From: Rotaria socialis
Lineage: Eukaryota; Rotifera; Eurotatoria; Philodinida; Philodinidae
Assembly (NCBI GenBank): GCA_905331475.1
Contig: CAJNYU010000114.1
Location: 434,001-498,000 of the forward strand
Reading direction: 5' to 3'
DNA length: 64,000 nt
Below the pieces are notes generated by a model, which saw nothing but the letters and a program-made list of their open reading frames with translations, was not told the origin of the DNA and made no database searches. Numbering within the stretch: position 1 is the stretch's first letter; each line of letters starts with the position of its first letter. Position numbers and translations under genes: made by a program. Below are positions 48,635 through 60,131 of the stretch, one piece after another.

Positions 48635-48890
48635 AAGCTTCGGATTTTTTATACTTGCTTTTTTTTCATGAAATTTTATTAGAACGCAGTTAAATCACAC
48701 AAGATATCCTAGTGACTTTTACTCTTCTTAGTTCTTTTCAAAACAACAACAACAACAACGGCAACAAATATTATAATATAGAATTATCAATCTTGTTGAA
48801 ATTTTTATATTAAAATAGTTTTGTATTCCTTTCTTTTTATCTCTTCTTAATTTATTTTAAGGTTGACCAAGCAAAGTTTAGCATAAAAAA

Positions 48891-48921
<31 letters not shown>

Positions 48922-49109
48922 AAAGAAGACAAACAATCACGACAAAATTTTTCTGGTGACAAGATAAGTCTAGGACTAACAAGATCAATAGGCTATTGTT
49001 ACGATGGTATTTGTAATGAATGTAAAGGAATTAGGACGGGTATGTAGAACGAAAAAGATCGCCTAAATGTTCTTGTACGAATGGGAATTAGATAATTCAA
49101 TCAATGTTT
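48635..49109. other. Intergenic with (GA)n microsatellite at 48896-48920
   Basis: Convergent 3' regions of the F-box and ATP synthase genes. A GA dinucleotide run and a short CAA run are present; nothing else was seen. Confidence 0.6.
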
Positions 49110-49552
49110 CTAGAAGGCAAATAATAACATGAATGCCATCATAAGACAGAAGAGACCCATAGCCTCGGACAAGGCGAATCCCAAAATGGCATATGAGAAG
49201 AGCTGTTGTTTTAAACTTGGATTTCGTGCATAGGCTACTACAAGTGAACCAAATACTGTTCCGATACCTAGAAGAAAAACAAAAATTGTGAACATAACAA
49301 TAACTCTTTTTTCTTTCATTACTAACCAGCACCAGCACCAGCAACACCAACTGTAGCAGCGCCAGCTCCGATATATTTAGCAGCCGAATCAATATCACGA
49401 CGAATAGGTGAAGTGGCAATTGATCGTTGTTGTGCTACAGATGGAATAGTCATCGATGGCAAATGTTGTTGAACAAGGCCAGCATTACGATTGATCAATA
49501 AACGCCATAAAGCCGATGATGATGATAATGAAAAACGTGTAAGTGATGCCAT
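49110..49552 (-). CDS. ATP5MC: Mitochondrial ATP synthase F0 subunit c
   Basis: Two exons, 49552-49327 and 49267-49110; 127 residues. A Ser/Arg-rich mitochondrial presequence (about 1-50, cleavage likely near QQRSIATS) precedes the proteolipid: [20 protein letters not shown], the glycine-rich first helix, polar loop [11 protein letters not shown], and the second helix with the proton-binding Glu in [12 protein letters not shown]. Ten or so copies form the rotor ring of complex V. The intron interrupts the glycine-rich helix (GAG|IGTVFG). The match to animal subunit c is almost complete, so the call is firm. Confidence 0.97.
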
Positions 49553-50185
49553 TGATGATTAACTAATGATTTGATTTGGTAGTTGATGTAAATCTAAAGT
49601 AAAATGAATTGTAAACGAAACACTATTGTATTTTTCTTTGAGACAACCAAGTACAAAAAAAAAACTTTTCAGTTGTTTTCTTATTATTATTGTTGATTTT
49701 TTCTTCTCGTTCTACCCCGAAAGTGGCGACAACCATATTGGATGAAAGAATCAGTAACCACTACAATGAACTATTTCGTGACAACAGATAGAAAAAATGA
49801 ACATCCCATTCAAAATCGAATGTACGATCATTAACTTTGCCGAAATTAATTATCTTATTTTTCTTTAAGAGATTAAAAACACATACAATAATCAGTTAGA
49901 GGACGCTACTTGCTCATTTCATATTCTTATGAAATAAATGTAGAGATTAATCAATCCTATATGACACTCATCTACTGTTGACTTCTATTCTACCACATAA
50001 CATTTAATCGTTTTCTTATTGAAATAGATGGTAACAATGTTATTTATATCTAATCGTTTCTCAAGGTTGAAAAATATATATAATATAAGAAACTTTTCAC
50101 ACAACTAGGATTACAAAAGTATCGCAAGGGTACACACATACACTAAAGCCCTTGGCAAATTGCAATATTGCTTACAAACGAAAAC
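49553..50185. other. Intergenic between divergent ATP5MC and PQQ dehydrogenase genes
   Basis: Shared upstream region, AT-rich, nothing specific identified. Confidence 0.5.
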
Positions 50186-51754
50186 ATGCTCACTTACTGC
50201 TTAATATTTGTTGCTTCAACGTTTGCAACATTAGCGCAAAACCCGCCAGTTGTTCCAACTCAAACATTCACACCAACACCAATTCGTGTAGTATTAGATG
50301 ATCTTCCACCTCCATATGCAACATCATCATCTTCAAAACCAGCTATTGTCGTTGCTGTACCCAGCAACGCAACACTACTTGTACCTGATGTTAATTTTCG
50401 TGTAACAATCTATCGTAGTGGTTTACGAACGCCAAGACAAATGATCTATACTCCAAGTGGTGATATTCTAGTTGTCGAAAATGGTGGTGGTCTTATCTCA
50501 ATTCTAACCGATACTACTACATCGGTTTTTGCTGATGCATCTAATGGTATTGCTCAAGCTTTTGGCATGGCATTTGTGCCAGTTAGTTTAACTATTCCAT
50601 TAATCTTCACGCATACATTGATCTTTTCTCTATAGGGTTGGTTCTATGTTGCAAATGCTGGTGCTCTTCGTCGATTTCAATATCAAACTGGTGATAGAAG
50701 AATAATGGGTACTGGGCAAGTTCTTCTCACATACCCAAGTACAGGCCATTGGACACGTAGTTTAATTGTATCACCCAATGGTAATCAACTGTATGTATCC
50801 GTTGGTTCTGGTAGTAATGTTAATATTGAGTATCCGTCACGAGCTTCAGTACAAATCGCTAATCTCGATGGAACAGGTAATGCAACGTTTGCTTCGGGTT
50901 TACGTAATCCAGTTTTCATGGATATTCATCCAAAATCGGGTGAACTCTACGTGGCTGTACAGGAACGTGATGCACTTGGCGATGATCTTGTACCAGATTA
51001 TTTTACTAGAATTCAAAAAGATGAATTCTATGGATGGCCATTTGGTAATGAAAAAACAAGATATTTATCTTTTCCACTCACACTATCATTTTAGCTTATC
51101 TTACACCGAAAAATGTCGATCCACGACGTCGTTTTGCTAATGGCTCCAGTGAACGTCCTGATTTAGTTCAACAAACACGTACACCCGATGTTCTCTTTCA
51201 AGNGATGATCTTGTACCAGATTATTTTACTAGAATTCAAAAAGATGAATTCTATGGATGGCCATTTGGTAATGAAAAAACAAGATATTTATCTTTTCCAC
51301 TCACACTATCATTTTAGCTTATCTTACACCGAAAAATGTCGATCCACGACGTCGTTTTGCTAATGGTTCAAGTGAACGTCCTGATTTAGTTCAACAAACA
51401 CGTACACCCGATGTTCTCTTTCAAGCACATTCGGCCGTATTAGGTATACAATTCTATCGTGGTACTCAGTTTCCCAGTCATTATCAAAACGGCGCATTCG
51501 CTGCTTTTCATGGCTCATGGAATCGTAATAGCGGCACTGGTTTTAAGCTTGTTTTTATTCCATTTAATGATAGTAATCGACCACAAGGATATTATGAAGA
51601 GTTTCTCAAAGGATTTCTTCTTGATCCACAAGGCCCAAGAACCTATGGTCGACCGGTTGGAATATTAGAAATGAAAGACGGAAGTTTATTGTGTAGTGAA
51701 GATGGAAATGGGCGCATCTATCGAATAGAATATGTTAAAAGTAGTGCTAATTGA
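50186..51754 (+). CDS. Secreted PQQ-dependent sugar dehydrogenase-like protein, copy 1 (assembly scar inside)
   Basis: Exon 1 50186-50581, exon 2 50636-51044, final exon 51318-51754 give a clean 413-residue frame. Between them 50981-51202 is repeated as 51204-51425, separated by an ambiguous base at 51203, so one copy is probably an assembly artefact. Signal peptide MLTYCLIFVASTFATLAQ, then a beta-propeller of the glucose/sorbosone dehydrogenase family: VTIYRSGLRTPRQMIYTP, ASGLRNPVFMDIHPKSGELYV, QERDALGDDLVPDYF, GWPFAYLTP, HGSWNR, YGRPVGILEMKDGSLL and EDGNGRIYRIEY. Bacterial relatives oxidise sugars or sorbosone in the periplasm with PQQ. Animals rarely carry this type, so bacterial ancestry is inferred; the introns and signal peptide show domestication. 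Substrate unknown. Confidence 0.85.
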
Positions 51755-52970
51755 CAAGCAAGCACCTGTGTGTTCAAAGCAAGTCAACAGCAATCGTTGT
51801 AACCATCAGTTTCTTCGCAGCGTTGATAATTGCTTTTTCTCATTGATCTTTTTCACAATAAAGGGGCATCAGTAATCGAAGTATTTAGAGTCGATTTCTA
51901 AGCAACAAAAAATTTCAAGTGAAAATAGTGTTCTCAATAGAAATATGAAAGAATATTATTGATTTTTGCATGCTTTGAAGAAAATCATCATGCAAAGCAT
52001 ATTTCAAGATTCGCTTACTGAATACTGAAAACATTTTGATTGATGTTCATAAAACGAAATGATTACGTACGAATCGCCGATTGACGATCATATCTGATTT
52101 GTTGTGAGCATAATAGAAAATTTCTTCACTTCTTAATAATTTAACTCTTTCAACTGTTTATGAAATTCAATCTAAGTACAAGCGAAGGATTACATTCAAA
52201 TAGCCATGAAATCAGATAAAGATCAAAACGATTCAAAAAAACTTCTCATGCTTTCTGCAATACGATTTGAAAAGAGATGATTGTATGTAATAATTTCCAA
52301 ACAATTTGACGAAAAGTGTATTTTGTCAGTCCTTGTCTTGTCCTATGAATAACTTAATGATCAACTAATTAAGTGATCATACTTAACCGAATCCATATAC
52401 TGATAAAAATCATGAAATTTTTCTTTACTTTTTTCTATATTATCTTAGTTGAGTCTCGGCTGAGATAATTTCTAAAATCAAATGTTTTACAACTGATGTA
52501 TGTGTGACTAGAGCGACGATTTTTTCATTATTTTGGAACGAACAGAAAAGAATAGTCATCATTAGTCTTGAAAACTATTTCTCGTCTTTCGATTAGAGTC
52601 CCCATACCAATTTGATAAGCGATCTGTCGCATCATCATATTCGTTTTTCATTTATTCTATCGTTATCTTTATAGTAACTTGATCATACAAACTTCAAACC
52701 AAAACTGAAAAGTGGCCTTCATGCTATTCAAGCCCACAGATATAAACACTAAATGATGATTGTCAATATTTTCCTATATCGAATATCTCATTTCGATTTC
52801 GATCTTATTGTTGTCATTTTGCTGCTACTAATCCTATATATTTCTTGCGTTATCATCATTGCTACAATAAGTTACATCAAAGCATTTTACAAAACAGGCA
52901 TTAAAGTACCGAAATGATATATTTATATAAATCCTAGAAACGATTTTTATTTATCACTTAGAAAAAAATC
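51755..52970. other. Intergenic spacer between the tandem dehydrogenases
   Basis: 1.2 kb, AT-rich, no gene recognised. An acceptor-like TCACTTAG at 52954-52961 lies 9 bp before the copy 2 ATG. Confidence 0.55.
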
Positions 52971-54313
52971 ATGCTCGCTTGTTGTTTACTATTTGTTGCT
53001 GCAACATTTGCACAAAGCGCGCCGGTTGTTCCAACTCAACCATTCACACCAACGCCAATTCGTCTAACATTAGATGATCTTCCAGCACCATATGCAACAT
53101 CATCAGCTACGAAACCAGCTATTGTCGTTGATGTACCAAGTAATGCAACGTTACTTGTAGCTGATGTTAATTTTCGTGTAACAATCTATCGCAGTGGTCT
53201 ACGAACGCCAAGACAAATGATCTACACTCCAACTGATGATATCCTTGTTACAGAAAATCGTGGTGGTTCTATCTCAATCCTAACTGGCGATACTACATCG
53301 GTTTTTGCTGATGCATCCAATGGTATTTCTCAAGCATTTGGCATGGCATTTGTGCCAGTTAGTTTTACTAAACCATTAATCTTCACGCATACATCGATCT
53401 TTTTTCTATAGGGTTGGTTTTATGTTGCAAATGCTGGTGATCTTCGTCGATTTCGATATCAAACTGGTGATAGAAGAATAATGGGTACTGGGCAAGTTCT
53501 TCTCACATACCCAAGTACATACCATTGGACACGTAGTTTAATTCTATCACCAAGTGGCGACCGTCTGTTTGTAACTGTTGGTTCTGGTAGCAATGTAGAC
53601 ATCGAATATCCCTCACGAGCTTCAGTACAAATCGCTAATCTCGATGGAACAGCTAATGCAACGTTTGCTTGGGGTTTACGTAATCCAGTTGGTATTGATT
53701 TCCATCCCAAAACAGGGGAACTCTATGTTGCTGTACAAGAGCGAGATGAACTTGGTGATGATCTTGTACCAGATTATTTTACTAGAATTCAAAAAGATGA
53801 ATTCTATGGATGGCCATTTGGTAATGAAAAAACAAGATATTTATCTTTTCCACTCACACTATCATTTTAGCTTATCTTACACCGAAAAATGTCGATCCAC
53901 GACGTCGTTTTGCTAATGGCTCCAGTGAACGTCCTGATTTAGTTGAAATAACACGTACACCTGATGTTCTCTTGCAAGCACATTCAGCTGTGTTAGACAT
54001 GCAATTCTATCGTGGTACTCAATTTCCAAGTCGCTATCAAAACGGTGCATTCATTGCTTGTCATGGTTCATGGAACCGTAATGCTGGTACCGGTTATAAG
54101 CTTATCTTCATTCCATTTAATGATAGCAATCGTCCACAAGGATACTATGAAGAGTTTCTCAAAGGATTTCTTCTTGATCCACAAGGTCCAACGACCTATG
54201 GTCGACCTGTTGGACTACTGGAAATGAAAGACGGAAGTTTATTGTTTAGCGAAGATGGAAATGGACGCATCTATCGAATCGAATATGTTAAAAGTACTGT
54301 TAGTAGTAAGTAA
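52971..54313 (+). CDS. Secreted PQQ-dependent sugar dehydrogenase-like protein, copy 2
   Basis: Exons 52971-53357, 53412-53820, 53871-54313; 412 residues, with the same intron positions as copy 1. Signal peptide MLACCLLFVAATFAQ, then the same propeller with FRVTIYRSGLRTPRQMIYTP, AWGLRNPVGIDFHPKTGELY, CHGSWNRNAGTGYKLIF and GRPVGLLEMKDGSLLFSEDG. Here GLRNPVGIDFHP is closer to the bacterial consensus than copy 1 (NPVFMDIHP). The 3' part of exon 2, intron 2 and the start of exon 3 are identical or nearly so in the two genes, while the flanking coding sequence differs, pointing to recent gene conversion. It acts outside the cell or in a secretory compartment. Confidence 0.9.
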
Positions 54314-54849
54314 CCACTACCAAATACGCTTCCAACGCCACAACAGCGATCCTGAACGTCGCCTTATTTGTACTCTTAATTTTTGTTCTTTTTTTTCCGT
54401 TAATAGCGCTCTCGTAAAATAAAAGGTAATAGTATTGGAAATATTTGGTTTGTGATTGACAAAAACTATTTTATTAAAGTGAGAAAGAGTACCTCAATAT
54501 CTAACAATTACAGATATGATGCAAACAAATGAATGTGCCTAGCGCACTTCAAATCGACATAAGGAATTTGTTTTTTCAATGGAAGATAGAAATATAAATG
54601 ATCAGAGAGATGATTGTTTCGAAGCGAACAGAATAGACTACTAATCATTTAATGTGAAAACAAGAAGTGATACGCTATTGTTACATTGCAATCAGTTGTC
54701 TAATTTGATGAATGATTTGTCTAATTGACATTTCATCGTTCATGATTCTCTCTTTATTGTATCATCATCAATCAGCGATGAGTTAATTGATGATTTATCT
54801 CGTATTGTATAAAATCTGATGCATTCGAATGAATGCGTCATAACAAAAA
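54314..54849. other. Intergenic, nothing recognised
   Basis: AT-rich spacer between copy 2 and the next plus-strand gene. Confidence 0.5.
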
Positions 54850-55558
54850 ATGACTCGCATTGTTGCATCCGATGATATGGCCAATGTACGACGATCTCTT
54901 GCGGATGCAGGAATACACTTTGATAAATTATATATTAATCAAGTATTGCATTGAACCTTTCTGTGTAGCGTATGATTATTGTAGTTGGATTTTTTTTGTC
55001 ATAGGCATATTTCAATAGTAGTTTCACGATACAACCGTCGGAAAAAACTAAAAAACGATCTAAACCTGGTTTTTGGAAGAAACTATTGTGTGGATCTGGT
55101 GAGTTTCTTTGTGATTGAATTTCAAAACAATATATTTCATTTCTTATTTTTAGAAATGAAACAATGTTCGACAGGCACACAAACAAGTAGATAATAAAAA
55201 TTCATCTTTATTACGATGAATATATAATCATTTACTTTTTGCTTTTTAATAGATTTAATAGTGCGCGATGATTATCAACACAGACCACCTCCTGTAACTT
55301 CTCGGCAACGTATGCCTCCTACAGAGAATACTTATGATTACCGGCGTTATCGTTCACTAAATCGAGAATACACTCATAAAAAGTGCGTACTTAATTTTTT
55401 TACTATATTTGTTTTAAGAAGTCTATCATTGTTTGTTCAGGTCTCAACAACCTATTCGTCGTCGACGTTCATCACTGATCACCCGATCAGTACAAATACA
55501 CCGACAAAAGCGAATCGATGATGATGATGACGACGAGAACGATGAATTTGCAGTGTAA
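54850..55558 (+). CDS. Small basic protein with acidic tail, unrecognised
   Basis: Five small exons, 54850-54942, 55005-55098, 55154-55186, 55253-55382, 55441-55558, joined in phase by short GT-AG introns to 155 residues. It begins MTRIVASDDMANVRRSL, has a Lys-rich middle (EKTKKRSKPGFWKKLL), a Pro/Arg-rich stretch (YQHRPPPVTSRQRMPP), a run of Arg (PIRRRRSS) and an acidic end (DDDDDDENDEFAV). No membrane segment or signal peptide. Composition suggests a soluble, partly disordered protein; no family was recognised. Splice signals and consistent phase support a real gene, but a longer gene with further exons is not excluded. Confidence 0.55.
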
Positions 55559-57053
55559 TGATAGAAGTGTCATACGCGTGTGGGATATTTTATCGTTGGA
55601 AGATAGAGTATTTAGTATCTTTCTATTAAAATTGTGTAATACTTCGGTTTATTCTGTTTTTGTTTTTGTTATAATAAATTTGCTATTATGAGCAACACAA
55701 TCGCATACATATCATTCTCTTCTATCTAAATCTTTAGACAAAGAAAGTGAGGCTCTTTCTCTCTCCCTATGCGTAATGGATCATGAATGAAATAGTACGA
55801 GTACAAATAAGGCATTTGATGGTAATAGAGCAAAGGATAAGTTCACATAATAGCGAACGGTAGAGTGTATATTCGTGTGCAATGAATTACAATTGACACA
55901 CTTGATGTGATCAAAGAGTAGACTACACCTAGGAAGAATAAATTCAAGTGTGTATAGAGACGAAACAACAATAATGAGATGATGAAATCAGCAAATGTAT
56001 ACGTAATGAAAACGTATCCGTACGATAGCCGATGATGATGTTGACACAGTTGCAATGATTTTTAGAAACGTGAGTGCTAACGATGAAACTGAAACTACAT
56101 TGAAAACTAAATACAAATGGATACAGCCATCGAACATATGAGTGCTAAGGAATAAGTCACTAGTCGTATGGGAAGTTGCACGTTTTTGATGATGTCATAT
56201 TTAATGGGTTTATCTATGAATGTTGATATATATTGCATGTATACAATCATAACTAATATTAGTAAACGCGATACAAATAAGAAGGTTAAAATGTAGAAAG
56301 ATGAGATATATCAACAAATTCATTTATTTCTTTGTTTCATACGTTTTGAACCAGAGCGAAGTTAGTGAGCGTGCATGCTCTTTCTTTCAATTTGACATGA
56401 TTAAGTGAAATTGTGCGTGCACAGCCGTGTACGTATATTTCCCGTCGATATCATCTCAAGTGTAACATTACATCTTGATAAGTAAAAGTGACCTACTATA
56501 TTTTCGCTCACACTATGTTTCAATTGATCATATACCTCATTCATAAAATATTGATATCAATAAGATAGTAAAAGTAAAATTGTAATTGCCAATTTCTCTC
56601 GTTCTTTTCTCGCCAAACGAGTAAATTTCCTGTGACAAATATATTATATTGATTTTCTTTGCTTTCTTTCATTCTGTTATGTTTTCTTTTTTTTTTTTGT
56701 CACTACGATCGGACACTTTGCAATCGTCTAGTATGTTGACACATATACGCGTACATACACACTCACACGTCTTTTGATTGTCGTATTGGTCATCTTTTTT
56801 CAACAACAATTAAGTGAAATAGAAAAAAAAAAGGGACGAGAAGAGAAGACGAACTGCATCAACAAACACTACTGCATTGTCAATCGGTCGGCCAGTGTAT
56901 TTATGATTATACAAGACCCTCTCACGCATTACTCTCTTTTTAACTTATAGTAAAGTACGCAATCATATTGAACATTTTCATTCTTTGAATATATACACTG
57001 TGTAGTAGAAACGTGATCATATTGATTATTTTGTTTTTTTCTTCTTCTAGAGA
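55559..57053. other. Intergenic, nothing coding recognised
   Basis: 1.5 kb upstream of the next gene. A good acceptor (TTTTTTTCTTCTTCTAG) at 57034-57050 sits 3 bp before its ATG, so upstream non-coding exons or a trans-splice site lie here. No repeat array was seen. Confidence 0.5.
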
Positions 57054-58295
57054 ATGCCAGCAGCAGCAACAGCATCTGATCGTTATTCAGCGGTTTCATC
57101 ATCGTCTGCGTCTTCTAGTTCATCGACAAATTGCTACAATAATCTTAATAGCTATTCATCATCTCAAACATCTTCGACATTTTCACCTCTTCGTTCTGCT
57201 ACATCATCACTTCACCTGTCGAAATTAATCAATACAGATTATCGATCCATGCAATCATTGAAATTGCAACAACAACAATATCAAACAAATCGAATGCATC
57301 AAACACCTGTAGCACGAATATCGCCCTTAATTAAGAATCAACAAACAGATTATCATTCGAAAGAACAAAGTTGGCTTAGTTGCGAAGAACTTGAAACAAT
57401 TGAAAAACGTTTTACTGATCTTCTTCATGATATATCCAACAAAAATACATCTAACCATCAACAATATGAACAACGTGCAAAAAGTTGTGATAGATTAATA
57501 AACGATGAGCCAAAGCCTAAGCCGACAACATTGTCAAGCAAGTTTATATTGTAATAGGAAAGGATTAATCTTGATGTTTTTAATTTTTAAGATTCTCGTA
57601 AATCGTTGTTAGATAAATCAAAAGATGAAAATCGACGTGCTCGTTCCAATAGATCACATAAATCGACTATTGTTTCTGATAATGATATTCTTAAAGTTGA
57701 ATTATCCTATCGAAGTATAGGCACACATGTATATGCAGCTCGATCTTTATGTGATTTATACATAACAACAGCTGAACGTTTAGCTAAACTTGAAGATTGG
57801 ATTTTATTTCAACATGGCCTACCTGTATGGTTACTTAATTCTGGTACGAATCCAAAACGTCAATCATGCTTATCACTTGTTATTGCTGAATATGGTTCAG
57901 GTTTTCCTGTTTGGCAAGATAATATCGGTGGACATAGTGATGTTAAACAAGCACGTGAACAACACATTACATTTCGTTTGTCAGATAAAGTAACACTTGC
58001 TGTACTTCGTTTTAATAATATTCTAGCATCGAAAGAATTCTTTTCCTATTATGTATCGATACGAAATGATCATCGTTATAAACATCTTTTCTCCAATGGA
58101 AATAATCGAAGTTCATCGTGTGGTTCTATTTTAACTAGTAAAAGAAAATCTCATCGTCATGTTAATAAATCATCTATATCAAATCCTTGTCAATTTCAAC
58201 ATATAACACGTTTACAAGTTAAAGATTGTGCACATTTAACAACACTTAATCGATGTTTAATGTCTTCTGATATTTATTCAAATGAATTATTATGA
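57054..58295 (+). CDS. Unrecognised protein with Ser-rich N-terminus and conserved-looking C-terminal domain
   Basis: Two exons, 57054-57537 and 57592-58295, giving 395 residues when the intron is read as GC-AG (TCA A|GCAAGT ... TTTTAAG); no GT donor gives the needed phase 1. Residues 1-60 are Ser-rich low complexity. A charged stretch LSCEELETIEKRFTDLLHDI looks helical. The second exon holds a globular region: KVELSYRSIGTHVYAARSLC, LEDWILFQHGLPVWLLNSGT, LSLVIAEYGSGFPVWQDNIG, HITFRLSDKVTLAVLRFNN, alternating strands that could be a PH/EVH1-like fold (inference only). No catalytic motif or membrane segment. The ATG lies 3 bp after an acceptor. Confidence 0.65.
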
Positions 58296-60131
58296 TGAAG
58301 GTCATGTGAAACAAAACAATTGTCGCGTTGATAACATGTATAAAGAGATAAGTTCTCACCGTCGTCATCAACCGATTGAATAGAATCATTGAAGTGTATA
58401 GAAAATTGACCTTTTTCTTTTTTGCCTTCTCTTTTATGTTTTGATTGATCTATGTTTCATTTTTGATGTCTTGTTTTTTTTCTCTTCGTCTTCTTCAAAT
58501 CATATAAATATGGACAGTATAAAGTGGAAAGATAAGCAATGTATTGAAATTTTTATGGCTAGAGTTTAGTTTATTTGTATAAGTCCAACAACCATATCAA
58601 TTGTTCGCCATTGATCAATTCGTATTTGCATGGGAGAAAAAAAGAAACACTAGAATAATAATAATGCTTCAGAACAAGAGATTTGTTCTTCGGTTCATTG
58701 AATTTACAATGGTTAGACCTTGACACCTTTTTTTTTTTATGTATGCCGAGCAAGATGAATAATTATTTATAATTAAGAATAAGAATAGCAAAATATTCCA
58801 TACACCGTAACCAAATGTAAAAATGAAATGATTTGATGCATATATGAATATAGAATGAACATTTACTAAATGACCGCATAGAATAGAGTAAAAGGAGTAA
58901 ATGTATGAATTGATGCGAGTAGAAGTCAATTTTTCTTTTTGTTACCGTTATCAATGAACATTCGTAATAATTTACAACAAGAAAGACTTCTATATAAGAG
59001 CGTACACTTCTGAGAATAGCTCGATTAGTTGGTTTTAATGTTGAGATGAATACAGTCTCGATCATTCAATTTTACAGCATAAAATTCTCTGTCAACGATG
59101 TCAAAAAAATAATAAGAAATGCTTTTTGAAAATTTGACATCGTTTACTAATATTTCTTAAATGTATAGATGAAACATTAACTTGGATATAATTTCGATGG
59201 TATTATGCGGCATGTTATTGAAATATAATATCAGACGAGAGTCTTGTATAAATCATGCAGTCTTGTTGAGAATGCATTACATTTATCTAATTTTTATTGT
59301 TATCCAATACTTGTCTGAAGTTCTCCGTACCAGAAAACCTTATGATTGCTCAACTTGCAAAATCTGATCTGACCTTGAGGAGACCCACGATTTCTTGTTG
59401 ACCTTGATTCTATATATTTGAATTTTTTATGCAAAAAAAATTGAACCTGTCATGCTTGATAAAGTCCTTCTTTTCAAACGTTTATTAATTTTTTTGCATA
59501 CTAAACGGATGACAACTTGAATAAATTTAAATAGTCTCAAGAAATACGTACCGATATTTAGATGCAATTCTTTTTAGACAATAACAAAAATAACTTTGGC
59601 AGGTACTTCAATTTAACACGTCTTTTCAAAGTAAAATAAAAAGTCACTAACTATAACTAAGCTCCTACCAACATAATCGATATGCGATAAGTAAAACATC
59701 TAGCATTCAAACAGAAGATTAACAAAAAATATCAGAGTCATTCACCTGTTCTTTGCATAAATTCAACTTGGTTTTACGGAAACGCGAAATATGTTCTCAA
59801 TCATTTGATAAAAGACGACTAGACTGATGTTATCAATTTACATGTAAATGGAAATACACAATGATGTAAAAATATTCTGTAGAAAGTTTCAATGTTTAAT
59901 TTGACTTATTACTTCTATCGACCGTAAACTAGTGGCATTCTCAGTTGTTTTCCTTATGCCATCAAAGTTTCATATGATTGGTTGAAACAATTATCCAACG
60001 AAGGCACTTGACCCTGTAGGTAGATGTAATGTTTTATTGCATTGATTCTTATAACTTATATTTCATAATTGCACTCATTTGTTCATTAATTTGGTTTCAT
60101 TAGATTCTATCTATATCTTAATAATAAAATT
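58296..60131. other. Intergenic, nothing recognised
   Basis: 1.8 kb of AT-rich DNA. Overlapping minus-strand frames at 58.57-59.07 kb are short and share no consistent coding signal. Confidence 0.5.

Noticed and set aside
58571-59065. Three overlapping minus-strand ORFs
   Set aside because: Different frames over the same AT-rich stretch, none with consistent coding character or similarity.
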